From contig NZ_CP150218.1 in the NCBI RefSeq assembly GCF_037969875.1, positions 2,852,001-2,916,000 on the forward strand: DNA of 64,000 nucleotides, given 5' to 3'. This document shows positions 1 to 7,800 of the stretch, in pieces. Position 1 is the first letter of the stretch, and each line of letters begins with the position of its first letter. The stretch is from Paenibacillus sp. FSL R7-0337. GTDB lineage: Bacteria > Bacillota > Bacilli > Paenibacillales > Paenibacillaceae. The notes below the pieces were generated by a model that had not been told where the DNA came from, did no database searches, and saw only the letters and a list, made by a program, of their open reading frames with translations. Made by a program: the position numbers and the translations under genes.

Positions 1-50
1 ATGTCTAAACGCCATTTCGGCTGATGAAACCCGGCTTGAACCCAGGCGGT

Positions 51-305
51 TTAGTCAATCTCCAGGTTGTCCCAGGCTTCTGCCTCTCGTATAGCGGCTT
101 CTATGGCCTCTTCCAGAGCAGCAGGGGAATCAGCCTCAATGATCTCCCCGTCAACCATGGCGAACGGCTGGAGATAACACTCTCCGCAGTTGTTCAGACA
201 GCCGTACTCCACTACATCATATTCAGGGTTTTGTTCCAGCTTAAGCTTGAGCGGTTCAGTGCCGTGGCCGATGTTGCTGGCACAGAATTCTATAATTGGT
301 CTCAT
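51..305 (-). CDS. yuzB: YuzB-like DUF1450 family protein
   Basis: This 84-residue protein matches the YuzB/DUF1450 family: an N-terminal IEFC segment followed by a Cys cluster (C-L-N-N-C-G-E-C at about residues 36-43) and an acidic, Glu/Ala-rich C-terminus. The clustered Cys residues suggest a thioredoxin-like or metal/Fe-S-binding fold, but the function is not established. The ATG lies behind a GGGAGAT ribosome site. It is divergent from the NifU-like gene at 388, with about 80 bp between the starts. In Bacillus the yuzB and yutI genes also lie near one another, which supports the assignment and hints at a link to Fe-S metabolism (inference). Confidence 0.85.
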   Translation of the reverse strand: MRPIIEFCASNIGHGTEPLKLKLEQNPEYDVVEYGCLNNCGECYLQPFAMVDGEIIEADSPAALEEAIEAAIREAEAWDNLEID

Positions 306-355
306 GATGATCTCCCTATTCTGCCTTAACCATTTTATTTTTTAACTTTTTGTAC

Positions 356-361
356 TATAAT
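356..361 (+). promoter_or_regulatory. Probable -10 box of yutI
   Basis: A perfect TATAAT stands 27 bp before the yutI start in an AT-rich stretch. The matching -35 (around 333-338) is poor, so the promoter may depend on an activator or be weak. Confidence 0.4.
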
Positions 362-387
362 AAACATACGAAAGGAGTGATTGAGAA

Positions 388-636
388 ATGAGTGAGAATG
401 TACAAAGCGCAACCATGTACGATGAAGTACTGGAAGTCCTTGATAAACTTCGTCCGTTCCTGCAGCGCGATGGCGGTGACGTGGAACTGATTGATGTTGA
501 AGACGGCATCGTTAAGCTGAAGCTTATGGGTGCATGCGGCAGTTGCCCAAGCTCCACGATCACGCTAAAAGCCGGGATCGAACGCGCCCTGATTGAAGAA
601 GTAGAAGGCGTGGAAGAAGTCGTTCAGGTATTCTAA
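388..636 (+). CDS. yutI: NifU C-terminal domain-like Fe-S scaffold protein (YutI type)
   Basis: The 82-residue product consists of a single NifU C-terminal domain: the [14 protein letters not shown] segment and the C-G-S-C motif (GACGSCPSS, about residues 49-57) that holds a transferable Fe-S cluster. The length is normal for the stand-alone YutI-type carriers of Bacillota. It should act in the cytoplasm, passing Fe-S clusters to apoproteins. Lipoyl synthase, encoded about 36 kb away here, is one protein that needs such clusters. The start follows an AAAGGAGTGA ribosome site, and a strong terminator follows the stop. Confidence 0.92.
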   Translation: MSENVQSATMYDEVLEVLDKLRPFLQRDGGDVELIDVEDGIVKLKLMGACGSCPSSTITLKAGIERALIEEVEGVEEVVQVF

Positions 637-652
637 TCCCGTTTCATAAACC

Positions 653-688
653 ATCCCGGCCTCCGCTAAGAGGCCGGGATTTTTTTTA
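653..688 (+). terminator. Rho-independent terminator of yutI
   Basis: An 11-bp perfect stem (ATCCCGGCCTC / GAGGCCGGGAT) with a 6-nt loop runs directly into a run of eight T. Confidence 0.92.
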
Positions 689-730
689 TTATAGAGGATT
701 TCGTCTGTAGGATCAACCACCTGGCTTCGC

Positions 731-786
731 AAAAAAACCAGAAGCCGCTCCGCTGGCCAATTCTGGCTACCGGGCTTCTTCTGGTC
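731..786 (-). terminator. Terminator of the metNIQ operon
   Basis: Read on the minus strand, an ACCAGAAG-type inverted repeat with an internal CCAG/CTGG stem ends in a run of seven T, 35 bp after the metQ stop. Confidence 0.75.
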
Positions 787-820
787 TCACTAGGATTACT
801 CAGCTTGCCTAAGCTTAAGC

Positions 821-1669
821 TTAGAATGCCGGAATAATCGCTCCGTCATATTGCTTATCGATGAATGCCTTCGCTTCCGGGGATGTCAGCGCTGCTGCCA
901 GCTTCTGAATGGCATCGGAATCCTTATTGTCAGGACGGGCAACCAGCAGGTTGGCATACGGGGAGTCGCCGCCTTCAATGAACAACGCATCCTTGGTAGG
1001 AGACAGCTTAGCATCCAGTGCAAAGTTGGTGTTGATCAGCGCCAGGTCTACTTCATCCAGCTGACGGGGCAGCATGGCTGCATCCAGCTCAATGATATCC
1101 AGCTTCTTGGCGTTCTCAGTGATATCCGCTTTGGTAGAGGCAATATTGGTGTCATCCTTCAGCTTGATCAGGCCGTTCTTAGCCAGCAGAATCAATGCGC
1201 GTCCGCCGTTCGTTGCATCATTTGGAATTGCAACCTTTGCACCCTCTGCCAATTCGTCAATCGATTTGATTTTTTTGGAATAAGCGCCAAATGGCTCTAC
1301 ATGAACAGCAGTTACAGATACGAGATCTGTGCCGTTCTTGGCGTTCTGATCATCCAGGTAAGGCTTGTGCTGGAAGAAGTTCGCATCGAGCTGCTTCTCG
1401 GCAAGCTGTGTATTGGGAAGAATATAATCTGTGAATTCTTTAATTTCCAGCTTAATGCCTTGGGCTTCAAGCAGTGGGGCAATCGCTTTGAGGATTTCCG
1501 CATGCGGTACAGGAGAAGCACCAATCACCAGGGTTACCGGGTCCGCAGCAGGCTCTGTAGTCGGTTCTGTAGCAGCAGAATTCGTGGTGTTATTGGCCTT
1601 GTTGTTTCCGCAAGCGGCAAGCACCAATACCAAGGTCAGGCTGAAGAATGTAAGCAGTACTTTTTTCAT
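821..1669 (-). CDS. metQ: Methionine ABC transporter substrate-binding lipoprotein MetQ (NlpA family)
   Basis: This 282-residue lipoprotein has a signal peptide ending in the lipobox LAAC (Cys20), then an Asn/Thr/Glu-rich linker and the NlpA/MetQ fold, with the typical VPHAEIL and NFFQHKPYLD segments. It is anchored outside the membrane, binds methionine and delivers it to MetI-MetN. It is the last gene of metN-metI-metQ, all on the minus strand under one SAM riboswitch. Which methionine isomers or oligopeptides it prefers cannot be read from the sequence. Confidence 0.95.
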   Translation of the reverse strand: MKKVLLTFFSLTLVLVLAACGNNKANNTTNSAATEPTTEPAADPVTLVIGASPVPHAEILKAIAPLLEAQGIKLEIKEFTDYILPNTQLAEKQLDANFFQHKPYLDDQNAKNGTDLVSVTAVHVEPFGAYSKKIKSIDELAEGAKVAIPNDATNGGRALILLAKNGLIKLKDDTNIASTKADITENAKKLDIIELDAAMLPRQLDEVDLALINTNFALDAKLSPTKDALFIEGGDSPYANLLVARPDNKDSDAIQKLAAALTSPEAKAFIDKQYDGAIIPAF

Positions 1670-1727
1670 CTGTAAATCCCCCTCTAATCCATATGTTTTA
1701 TTGAATAAGGCTATATGTGGACGTACC

Positions 1728-2396
1728 TTATTTCCGTGTAAAATGTCTTACCAGCCGGTCACCGGCCATTTGCAGCAGTTGGACGAGTATTACTATCAGT
1801 GCCACTGCGATAATCATAACTTCCTTCATATAACGGTAATAGCCGTAACGGATCGCCAGATCCCCCAGACCGCCGCCGCCAATAAATCCCGCCATGGCAG
1901 TATAAGAGACAAGGGTCACTAAAGTAATGGTTATTCCGGCAAGCAAGCCCGGACGAGCCTCCGGCAGCAAGACGCGCATCACGATCTGCCCGGTGGATGC
2001 CCCCATGCCCTGCGCTGCTTCAATAATTCCCCGGTCAACCTCCCGCAGCGCCGTTTCCACCAGTCTGGCGAAAAAGGGAGCCGCACCGACCACCAGTGCC
2101 AGAATGGTTCCGCGCACACCGATGGAGGTGCCCATAATGATCTTGCTGAGCGGAATCAGGGCCACCATGAGAATGATAAACGGAACGGAACGCAGGATAT
2201 TTACGATAAATGATAATACCGAGTAAACAGCTCTGATAATAGCGTTATTTGATCTCCCCCATAAATATAGCATAATTCCGAGCGGTAAACCAAGGATAAT
2301 TGTGAATAATCCTGAAATAACTACCATGTTAAGTGTAGCCACCGTTGCATCGAGCATTTCTGCCCAATCAATCTTATTAAAATCCAGTCCGCCCAT
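1728..2396 (-). CDS. metI: Methionine ABC transporter permease MetI
   Basis: The 222-residue membrane protein has about five transmembrane helices and the BPD_transp_1 coupling loop EAAQGMGASTGQIVMRVLLP that contacts the ATPase. The length is normal for MetI. Its ATG overlaps the metN stop (ATGA), indicating translational coupling. Together with MetN and MetQ it forms the high-affinity methionine importer. Confidence 0.95.
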   Translation of the reverse strand: MGGLDFNKIDWAEMLDATVATLNMVVISGLFTIILGLPLGIMLYLWGRSNNAIIRAVYSVLSFIVNILRSVPFIILMVALIPLSKIIMGTSIGVRGTILALVVGAAPFFARLVETALREVDRGIIEAAQGMGASTGQIVMRVLLPEARPGLLAGITITLVTLVSYTAMAGFIGGGGLGDLAIRYGYYRYMKEVMIIAVALIVILVQLLQMAGDRLVRHFTRK

Positions 2397-3412
2397 CAGG
2401 AAATCACCTCCACATCAAGACCTTGCGCTACTAACTCCGTAAGCGTGGCTTCAACCGCATCGGCAGGTCCTTCGAACCGTACAATCAGCTGCCCGTAAGG
2501 AACATCCTTGATCGTTGAGATCGTGCCATGGAGAATGGCGAAGTGAACCCCGGTTCCTTGAACCACCTGCGAGAGCGTGGAACCGTAAGTCTTTTGCCCG
2601 AGAAAAGTGATTTTGACCGACTTCGTGTAGCCTGGGTGCACAGCATCAATTGCTTGCCGGAGCGGTCCATCCGACTGGGTCTCACTGCGGATGAATTCCC
2701 TGGTAACCTCATGCTTCGGCTTCAGAAATACCTCGGCCACTTCACCCTGCTCCACAATACCGCCTCCATGGATCACGGCAACACGGTCGCAGATGCTCTG
2801 AATCACATGCATCTCATGTGTAATCAGCACGATGGTCAGATGGAATTTGCTGTTGATATCCATCAGCAGGCGAAGAATGGAGTCTGTCGTCTGCGGATCA
2901 AGCGCCGAGGTCGCTTCATCGCATAACAGAACGTCCGGATCACTCGCCAACGCCCGGGCGATCCCGACACGCTGCTTCTGTCCGCCGGATAGCTGAGCCG
3001 GGTACTTATTCCAGTGCTCCTCCAGTCCAACCAGGGCGAGCAGATCTTTAACCTTTTGTTCAATCTCATTCCTTCCGGCTCCGATCAGCCGCAGTGGAAA
3101 TGCGATATTATCATAGACTGTAGCCGATGAGAGCAGATTGAAATGCTGAAAAATCATCCCGATCTTGCGCCGCTGCTCTTGCAGCTGTCTCTGGCTAAGC
3201 GCTGTAAGCTCCACACCGTCCACCCACACCTCGCCCGCAGTCGGGCGCTCGAGCAGATTAATGCAGCGGATCAGCGTGCTTTTGCCGGCCCCGGAGTGAC
3301 CGATCACCCCGAAGATTTCACCCTTCTTAATCGACAGGCTCAGCGCAGAGAGTGCAGTTGCCTGCTTACTGCCTTTGCCGTACACCTTGGTTATATCCTT
3401 CAATTCTATCAA
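2396..3412 (-). CDS. metN: Methionine ABC transporter ATP-binding protein MetN
   Basis: The 338-residue ATPase shows Walker A GHSGAGKST (about residues 38-46), the signature LSGGQKQR, Walker B VLLCDEATSALDP and a C-terminal NIL domain (about residues 265-338), the methionine-sensing domain typical of MetN. The start is TTG, preceded by AAGGGGGA. It is the first gene of the operon, and its long leader contains a complete SAM-I riboswitch with terminator, so expression should fall when S-adenosylmethionine is plentiful. Confidence 0.96.
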   Translation of the reverse strand: MIELKDITKVYGKGSKQATALSALSLSIKKGEIFGVIGHSGAGKSTLIRCINLLERPTAGEVWVDGVELTALSQRQLQEQRRKIGMIFQHFNLLSSATVYDNIAFPLRLIGAGRNEIEQKVKDLLALVGLEEHWNKYPAQLSGGQKQRVGIARALASDPDVLLCDEATSALDPQTTDSILRLLMDINSKFHLTIVLITHEMHVIQSICDRVAVIHGGGIVEQGEVAEVFLKPKHEVTREFIRSETQSDGPLRQAIDAVHPGYTKSVKITFLGQKTYGSTLSQVVQGTGVHFAILHGTISTIKDVPYGQLIVRFEGPADAVEATLTELVAQGLDVEVIS

Positions 3413-3452
3413 CCGCTGCGTCCCCCTTCTGTTCTAGCTTCCATCATTGCAA

Positions 3453-3650
3453 TAAAAAGACCCCCTACGATCCATGCAGATCGCAAGAGGCCCTGTGTGT
3501 ATAATGACAATGCCTTCTCATCTGCCAAATACCCCAAAACCGGCGGCATTGTAGGAATTAGCACCATGACATTTGGGTACAGCGTAAAGCTGTATTCAAA
3601 CCGGTTGCCGGGCTTCATCGGGCCTATCCCTCCGCCGCTCTCGATAAGAT
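3453..3650 (-). ncRNA. SAM-I (S-box) riboswitch with intrinsic terminator, upstream of metNIQ
   Basis: On the minus strand the S-box core is clear: CTTATCGAGAG, GGCGGAGGGA, GGCCCGATGAAGCCCGGCAA and a closing P1 strand GATGAG at about 3515-3521. It is followed by a terminator stem (CCTCTTGCGATC with GATCGTAGGGGG) and a T run at 3453-3492. SAM binding should favour termination before metN. Confidence 0.95.
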
Positions 3651-3702
3651 AATAGTATGAAGTTATATATTCCGTATCATGTCAGAAGTTAATGTATGCC
3701 TA

Positions 3703-3731
3703 AGTATATTCAGTTTCGAGTTTTTTGTCAA
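3703..3731 (-). promoter_or_regulatory. Sigma-A promoter of the metNIQ riboswitch transcript
   Basis: On the minus strand TTGACA, a 17-bp spacer and TATACT lie about 50 bp upstream of the S-box aptamer. This is close to the vegetative consensus. Confidence 0.75.
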
Positions 3732-3741
3732 AGGTAAGTTT

Positions 3742-4488
3742 TTACGAACGGGCATGCCCGGATTTCGGGCCTGGGACCGCTAATTTCTTGTGCCATTGCG
3801 CATTCCCGTACTTGTATGCGGCTGCCAGTGATTGGCATACCATCTCCAGACTCTGCTTCAAATCCTCCAGATGGCTGTCCAGATCCTCCAGACGGATCTT
3901 ATCATGCAATCCCTGGTGACGCTGCCAGAGATCGTCGGTCATCTCCGCGTTCATGTAATGGATCTCGGCATTCCGCCGCTTGCGCAGATTCTCCACCGGC
4001 TCCCGGTAGGAATTCCTGATCCGCTCCAGTTCGTCCGCCAGCGGATGATGCGCATGAAGCAGCTGAAATTGCCTCAGCACCGTAAAGTAGGAGAAATGCG
4101 TTTTCACCTTGCCTGTATTGAGATTGTACAGATTGTTCAGCACCGTGCCCAGCTTGTCCAGCAGCGAGAAGATACGGATGAAGCCATCCTTGTAGAAATA
4201 CACATATCTGGCGTACTCCCCCTGCTCGGTGGACGACATATCATCCATATAACCGGCTATTACTGACTTCCGGAAAAAGGCGGCTGCGAACCAGCTCTGC
4301 TCCAGCTCATCCAGAGAGGAGATCAAGCCCCGTGTCCAGATTTCCAGCTTGCGGTATTCATGGTCATGGTCTTCATGTGCCGCCATCTCCTTGCGCAGCA
4401 TGGAGGCAGCCTTCGCCATGGATTCCATAGCTTCAGCCAGCACACCGCTGTTCACGCGGGGCGGCTCTCCCAGTAATGTCCGCAGCAT
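3742..4488 (-). CDS. HEPN-domain protein (Cthe_2314-like)
   Basis: This 248-residue all-helical, soluble protein resembles the Cthe_2314-type HEPN family. The diagnostic R-x4-H motif is present near the C-terminus (RKRRNAEIHY), the signature of HEPN ribonuclease or RNA-binding domains. The open frame extends upstream to 4713, but ATG 4488, preceded by AAGGAGGGTCAAAAT, is the start: the upstream part overlaps ubiD antisense-like composition and has no ribosome site. It lies 26 bp after ubiD and is probably cotranscribed with ctaA-ubiD. No partner nucleotidyltransferase or DNA-binding antitoxin is adjacent, so a toxin-antitoxin role is not supported by context. Function unknown. Confidence 0.7.
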   Translation of the reverse strand: MLRTLLGEPPRVNSGVLAEAMESMAKAASMLRKEMAAHEDHDHEYRKLEIWTRGLISSLDELEQSWFAAAFFRKSVIAGYMDDMSSTEQGEYARYVYFYKDGFIRIFSLLDKLGTVLNNLYNLNTGKVKTHFSYFTVLRQFQLLHAHHPLADELERIRNSYREPVENLRKRRNAEIHYMNAEMTDDLWQRHQGLHDKIRLEDLDSHLEDLKQSLEMVCQSLAAAYKYGNAQWHKKLAVPGPKSGHARS

Positions 4489-4514
4489 ATTTTGACCCTC
4501 CTTAAAGTTCACTT

Positions 4515-6287
4515 CTACGCTAGAGGAAAATAATGATTCCAATTGCGGTCTACCCGCTTCGCAATATCCTCGCTCGGAGCCAGCTCCTCCGGGTATCCCG
4601 GCTTCATCCGGGCATCTATAATGATCGGCAGCGTATAGCTGACACTGCCCCGTTGTACCCCAGCCGCCGAATAAATATCGTCCGCTGGATTGAAGCGGGT
4701 GAATACAGACCACAGGAATGAGGTCTGCGTGCTTACCGCCTCTTCCGCCTGATCGACCAGCACAATCAAAGGCCAGTCGGTCTCTCTCTCCTTGAAGGCA
4801 GCCACCAGCCGTTCCGGCAGCTCCGGGTCCTCTTCATAGGATGCACCGGAAACGGCTAAACATCCTCCGCAATAAGGCACAGCGGCGGTGATTGATGGGA
4901 GCAGCCCCTCTGTATAGGTCTTTGGCAGCTGACGGACCGGGCTGCCGATGCCCGCCATCACAGCCTTACTGCCATGGTTCAGCTTGCGTCCAGTATAATC
5001 CAGCGTATCCATGGAGGTATTGGCAAAGATCGTCAGATCCAATTGCGGATTGAAGCGCTCAAGCACCGTTTCCAGCAACTTGGGAAAGTCGGTAAGCTCT
5101 ACCTGCACATTAGTTAGCAGAAGGAATTTGGTTAAGGAGAGCTGGCCTTCCCCTAAGATACGAAACGCTGACACCATATACTCACGCGGATAGCTCTCCC
5201 TCACGACCGCTGAGGTCAATGATTGCGAACCGGATTCGGAATAGGACCATAGCGCTTTGACCGAAGGGATCAGCAGAGGATAGGCCGGAGCGAGCAGCCG
5301 TTGCAAATAATCCTTCAGGTAATAATCCTCCTGGCGCGGCTTGCCGGTGATGGTCGCCGGGTAGATGGCATCCTTGCGGTGCCACATGCGCTGAACATGC
5401 ATGACCGGGAAATCATGCTGCATGGAATAGTAGCCGGACTGGCTCCCATACGGGCCTTCCGCTCTCCGCTCCAGCGGAGACACGCGTCCCCGGATGGAGA
5501 ACTCGGCCTCTGCCGGAATCCGGTGCCCGCCCAAGGGGTCCTGCACCATGGGAAGCTTGCCACCCAGCATCAGCGAGGCTAGCAGCAGCTCCGGAATCCG
5601 TTCCGGGACCGGAGCCACTGCCGCAGCAATCAGGGCCGGCGGCCCGCCGATGAAGACAGACACCGGCAGGGTCTCCCCGAGATGCTCTGCCTGCGAGTGA
5701 TGAAAGCCGCCGCCCTTGTGAATCTGCCAGTGAATGCCTGTGGTACTGTCGTCATACATCTGAATCCGGTACATTCCGAGGTTATGATCCTTAGGGTTGG
5801 TGATATTCTCCGTATAGACCAGAGGAAGCGTGAGGAATGCCCCGTCATCCTTAGGCCAGGCTGTGATCCGGGGCAGCTCCTTAAGCGGATCACTGCTGCT
5901 GCAGACGCCGAGCACAGGAGCCTCTCCTTGCGGTATGTTCTTGGTTCCTGCCCTCAGCAGCTCAAGCAGCACCGTCTTCTCCCGCCATAAGCCGGCGGCG
6001 GAAGGCGGGATCAGCTGCTCCATCGCCGTTGTCAGCGACTTCAGCAGCTGCTCCGGTCTTGTCCCAAAGGCTTTGTTGACGCGCCGGACTGAACCGAATA
6101 GATTCGTAGCGACCGGGAACGGTGTTCCTTGCACGTTCGTGAACAGCAGTGCCGGGCCTTCCTCCTGCACCACCCGGCGGTGAATTTCGGCAAGCTCCAG
6201 ATAAGGATCAACAGGCGTATCTATCACTGCCAGATCCTTATCCCTGCGGAGTTGCTCGATCCATTGTCGTAAATTACCGTATCGCAC
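4515..6287 (-). CDS. UbiD-family (prenyl-FMN-dependent) decarboxylase
   Basis: The 590-residue product has the UbiD fold throughout: NLRQWIEQLRR at the N-terminus, the cofactor/metal segment HWQIHKGGGFHH, the AEGPYGSQSGYYS catalytic region and the C-terminal DQAEEAVS/RFNPADDIY segment. The family reversibly decarboxylates aromatic or alpha,beta-unsaturated acids with prenylated FMN supplied by UbiX. No ubiX gene is in this window. GTG 6287 is the preferred start (strong GGAGGAAGG site), not the upstream GTG at 6332. It follows ctaA by about 60 bp, suggesting a link to respiratory quinone or heme metabolism (inference). The substrate is unknown. Confidence 0.88.
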   Translation of the reverse strand: MRYGNLRQWIEQLRRDKDLAVIDTPVDPYLELAEIHRRVVQEEGPALLFTNVQGTPFPVATNLFGSVRRVNKAFGTRPEQLLKSLTTAMEQLIPPSAAGLWREKTVLLELLRAGTKNIPQGEAPVLGVCSSSDPLKELPRITAWPKDDGAFLTLPLVYTENITNPKDHNLGMYRIQMYDDSTTGIHWQIHKGGGFHHSQAEHLGETLPVSVFIGGPPALIAAAVAPVPERIPELLLASLMLGGKLPMVQDPLGGHRIPAEAEFSIRGRVSPLERRAEGPYGSQSGYYSMQHDFPVMHVQRMWHRKDAIYPATITGKPRQEDYYLKDYLQRLLAPAYPLLIPSVKALWSYSESGSQSLTSAVVRESYPREYMVSAFRILGEGQLSLTKFLLLTNVQVELTDFPKLLETVLERFNPQLDLTIFANTSMDTLDYTGRKLNHGSKAVMAGIGSPVRQLPKTYTEGLLPSITAAVPYCGGCLAVSGASYEEDPELPERLVAAFKERETDWPLIVLVDQAEEAVSTQTSFLWSVFTRFNPADDIYSAAGVQRGSVSYTLPIIIDARMKPGYPEELAPSEDIAKRVDRNWNHYFPLA

Positions 6288-6348
6288 TATAGCCTTCCTC
6301 CTCAAACAGGACGTTATGCTTATCCCGTCCACCGTTGCCTTATGCTTA

Positions 6349-7293
6349 TCACTTGCTGCCTCTGCCAGCTCCGCTTAACTGCCAGACCCTTACACTCATG
6401 TAGCACAGAACCCCGAAGAGTCCGGAGATCAGCACAATATGAGACATCGCAGCAAATATGTACAATTTCTCATTATTCAGTGTGTATACCACAGCCGCTC
6501 CGCTGAATACCTGCATCAGGCATAGCAGAACTGCCGCTACTCCAAGAGCCCTCAGCTCCGGCAGCTCCTTATACTTCCAGAAGGCCAGATGCCCAAGCAT
6601 AGCCGTCAGCAGGAAAAGAATCGCCGCCGCAATCCGGTGCACAAATACGATCCCTACTCCGCCGCTCATCTCCGGAATCCATTGTCCGTTACACAGCGGC
6701 CAGCCGGAGCACCCGCCCTGGGAGCTGGTGTGGCTTACATAGGCCCCTATATAGACAACGATATATGAATATACTGCAGTAACCCAGGTTAAGTTGCGGA
6801 AGGCCAGGCGGACTTTGGGACTTCCTGTGCTGAGTTCCGCTCCAGGGGAGAATGCCCGCCGGGTCCCAAGCGCCAGCATCAGCGAACCGGCGAAGGCGAT
6901 CAGCGAGAAGCCCATATGCAGGGCCATGACTGCAGCTGATTGCGACTTCACTACTGCAAGCGCTCCCATCCCGCCTTGAACGATGACGAAGATCAGGGTC
7001 AGCAGGGCGTAGGCCAGCAGATCCTTGCGGTGCCTGGCATAACGCCAGAAGGCAACCATGGAAGCCAGTGATAACAGGCCCGCCAGGCCGCTGAACAAAC
7101 GGTGGGTATATTCAATCAGAGAGCCGATGGTGTAGGCAGGAATCAGCTTCCCGTGGCACAGCGGCCACTCATTCCCGCATTCCAGTCCCGAGCCGGTCTT
7201 CGTCACCACAACCCCGCCAAACAGCGCCATGAACATAATGAGACAGGTCAGATAGCTGAGCCATTTTAATTGAAGTGTCGTCAATAGTATCAC
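6349..7293 (-). CDS. ctaA: Heme A synthase CtaA (COX15 type)
   Basis: This 314-residue protein has eight predicted transmembrane segments in two similar halves. Each half carries a Cys-pair/Trp-Pro-Leu loop (CGNEWPLCHG and CSGWPLCNG) and heme-ligand His residues (YTHRLFSG, VHRIAAAI). It oxidises the C8 methyl of heme O to give heme A for aa3-type cytochrome oxidase. Its partner CtaB is encoded at 19516-20448, not beside it as in B. subtilis. It appears to be the first gene of a ctaA-ubiD-HEPN operon. Confidence 0.95.
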   Translation of the reverse strand: MILLTTLQLKWLSYLTCLIMFMALFGGVVVTKTGSGLECGNEWPLCHGKLIPAYTIGSLIEYTHRLFSGLAGLLSLASMVAFWRYARHRKDLLAYALLTLIFVIVQGGMGALAVVKSQSAAVMALHMGFSLIAFAGSLMLALGTRRAFSPGAELSTGSPKVRLAFRNLTWVTAVYSYIVVYIGAYVSHTSSQGGCSGWPLCNGQWIPEMSGGVGIVFVHRIAAAILFLLTAMLGHLAFWKYKELPELRALGVAAVLLCLMQVFSGAAVVYTLNNEKLYIFAAMSHIVLISGLFGVLCYMSVRVWQLSGAGRGSK

Positions 7294-7321
7294 CCGTATT
7301 GTATAGGAATGAGTTTATAAG

Positions 7322-7363
7322 AAAAAAGCACCGCTTCTGCTCGAATTGGGCGAAAGCGGTGCT
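7322..7363 (-). terminator. Terminator of the thioredoxin-like gene
   Basis: On the minus strand AGCACCGCTT pairs with AAGCGGTGCT across a short loop and runs into TTTTTT. It separates the thioredoxin-like gene from ctaA. Confidence 0.88.
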
Positions 7364-7369
7364 GCGTAA

Positions 7370-7714
7370 TTACTTGTGAATGCTGAGATAAACGTCCAGC
7401 GCCGTATCAAGAAACTTCTCGATTTCTTCCCGGGACTTACGGAGCTTGTTCACGAACCGGACCAGTTCCCGTCCATCGGTATACGCGACAAAGCTTGGAA
7501 TGCCCAGTATATTCTGTTCCTGGCTGACTTCACCTACAGCATCGACATCCACTTCCACCAGGGTAAGACGCTCTGCATATTTCTGCTGCACATCCGGCAT
7601 GAACGGATCAATGAATTTACAATCCACACACCAATCTGCCTTGAAGACTGCCACCGTCAGGCGCGGAGACTGAATTGCTACCTGAAACTGGGCAGGGGAG
7701 CTGATTTTGTCCAT
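7370..7714 (-). CDS. Thioredoxin-family protein with WCVDC active site
   Basis: The 114-residue single-domain thioredoxin fold lacks a signal peptide, so it should be cytoplasmic. The active site is WCVDC (about residues 28-32) instead of the usual WCGPC, and a cis-Pro is visible in the LGIPSFVAY segment. This resembles the YtpP/thioredoxin-like proteins of Bacillota that reduce disulfides or bacillithiol mixed disulfides. ATG 7714, after AGGGAATGG, is chosen over the TTG one codon upstream. It has its own terminator and appears monocistronic. Confidence 0.88.
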   Translation of the reverse strand: MDKISSPAQFQVAIQSPRLTVAVFKADWCVDCKFIDPFMPDVQQKYAERLTLVEVDVDAVGEVSQEQNILGIPSFVAYTDGRELVRFVNKLRKSREEIEKFLDTALDVYLSIHK

Positions 7715-7800
7715 CAATTAACCATTCCCTTCTATCAGAAAGTTCCACACGAAGCTTGCTCTTTAAGTGAATCAAAATGTAAGGAATAAGTCAAACATCA

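Noticed and set aside
851..1675. 274-residue plus-strand frame opposite metQ
   Set aside because: Antisense shadow of a certain gene; no matching family.
3742..4488. HEPN-MNT toxin-antitoxin module
   Set aside because: No nucleotidyltransferase partner; the gene is in a housekeeping-like operon.
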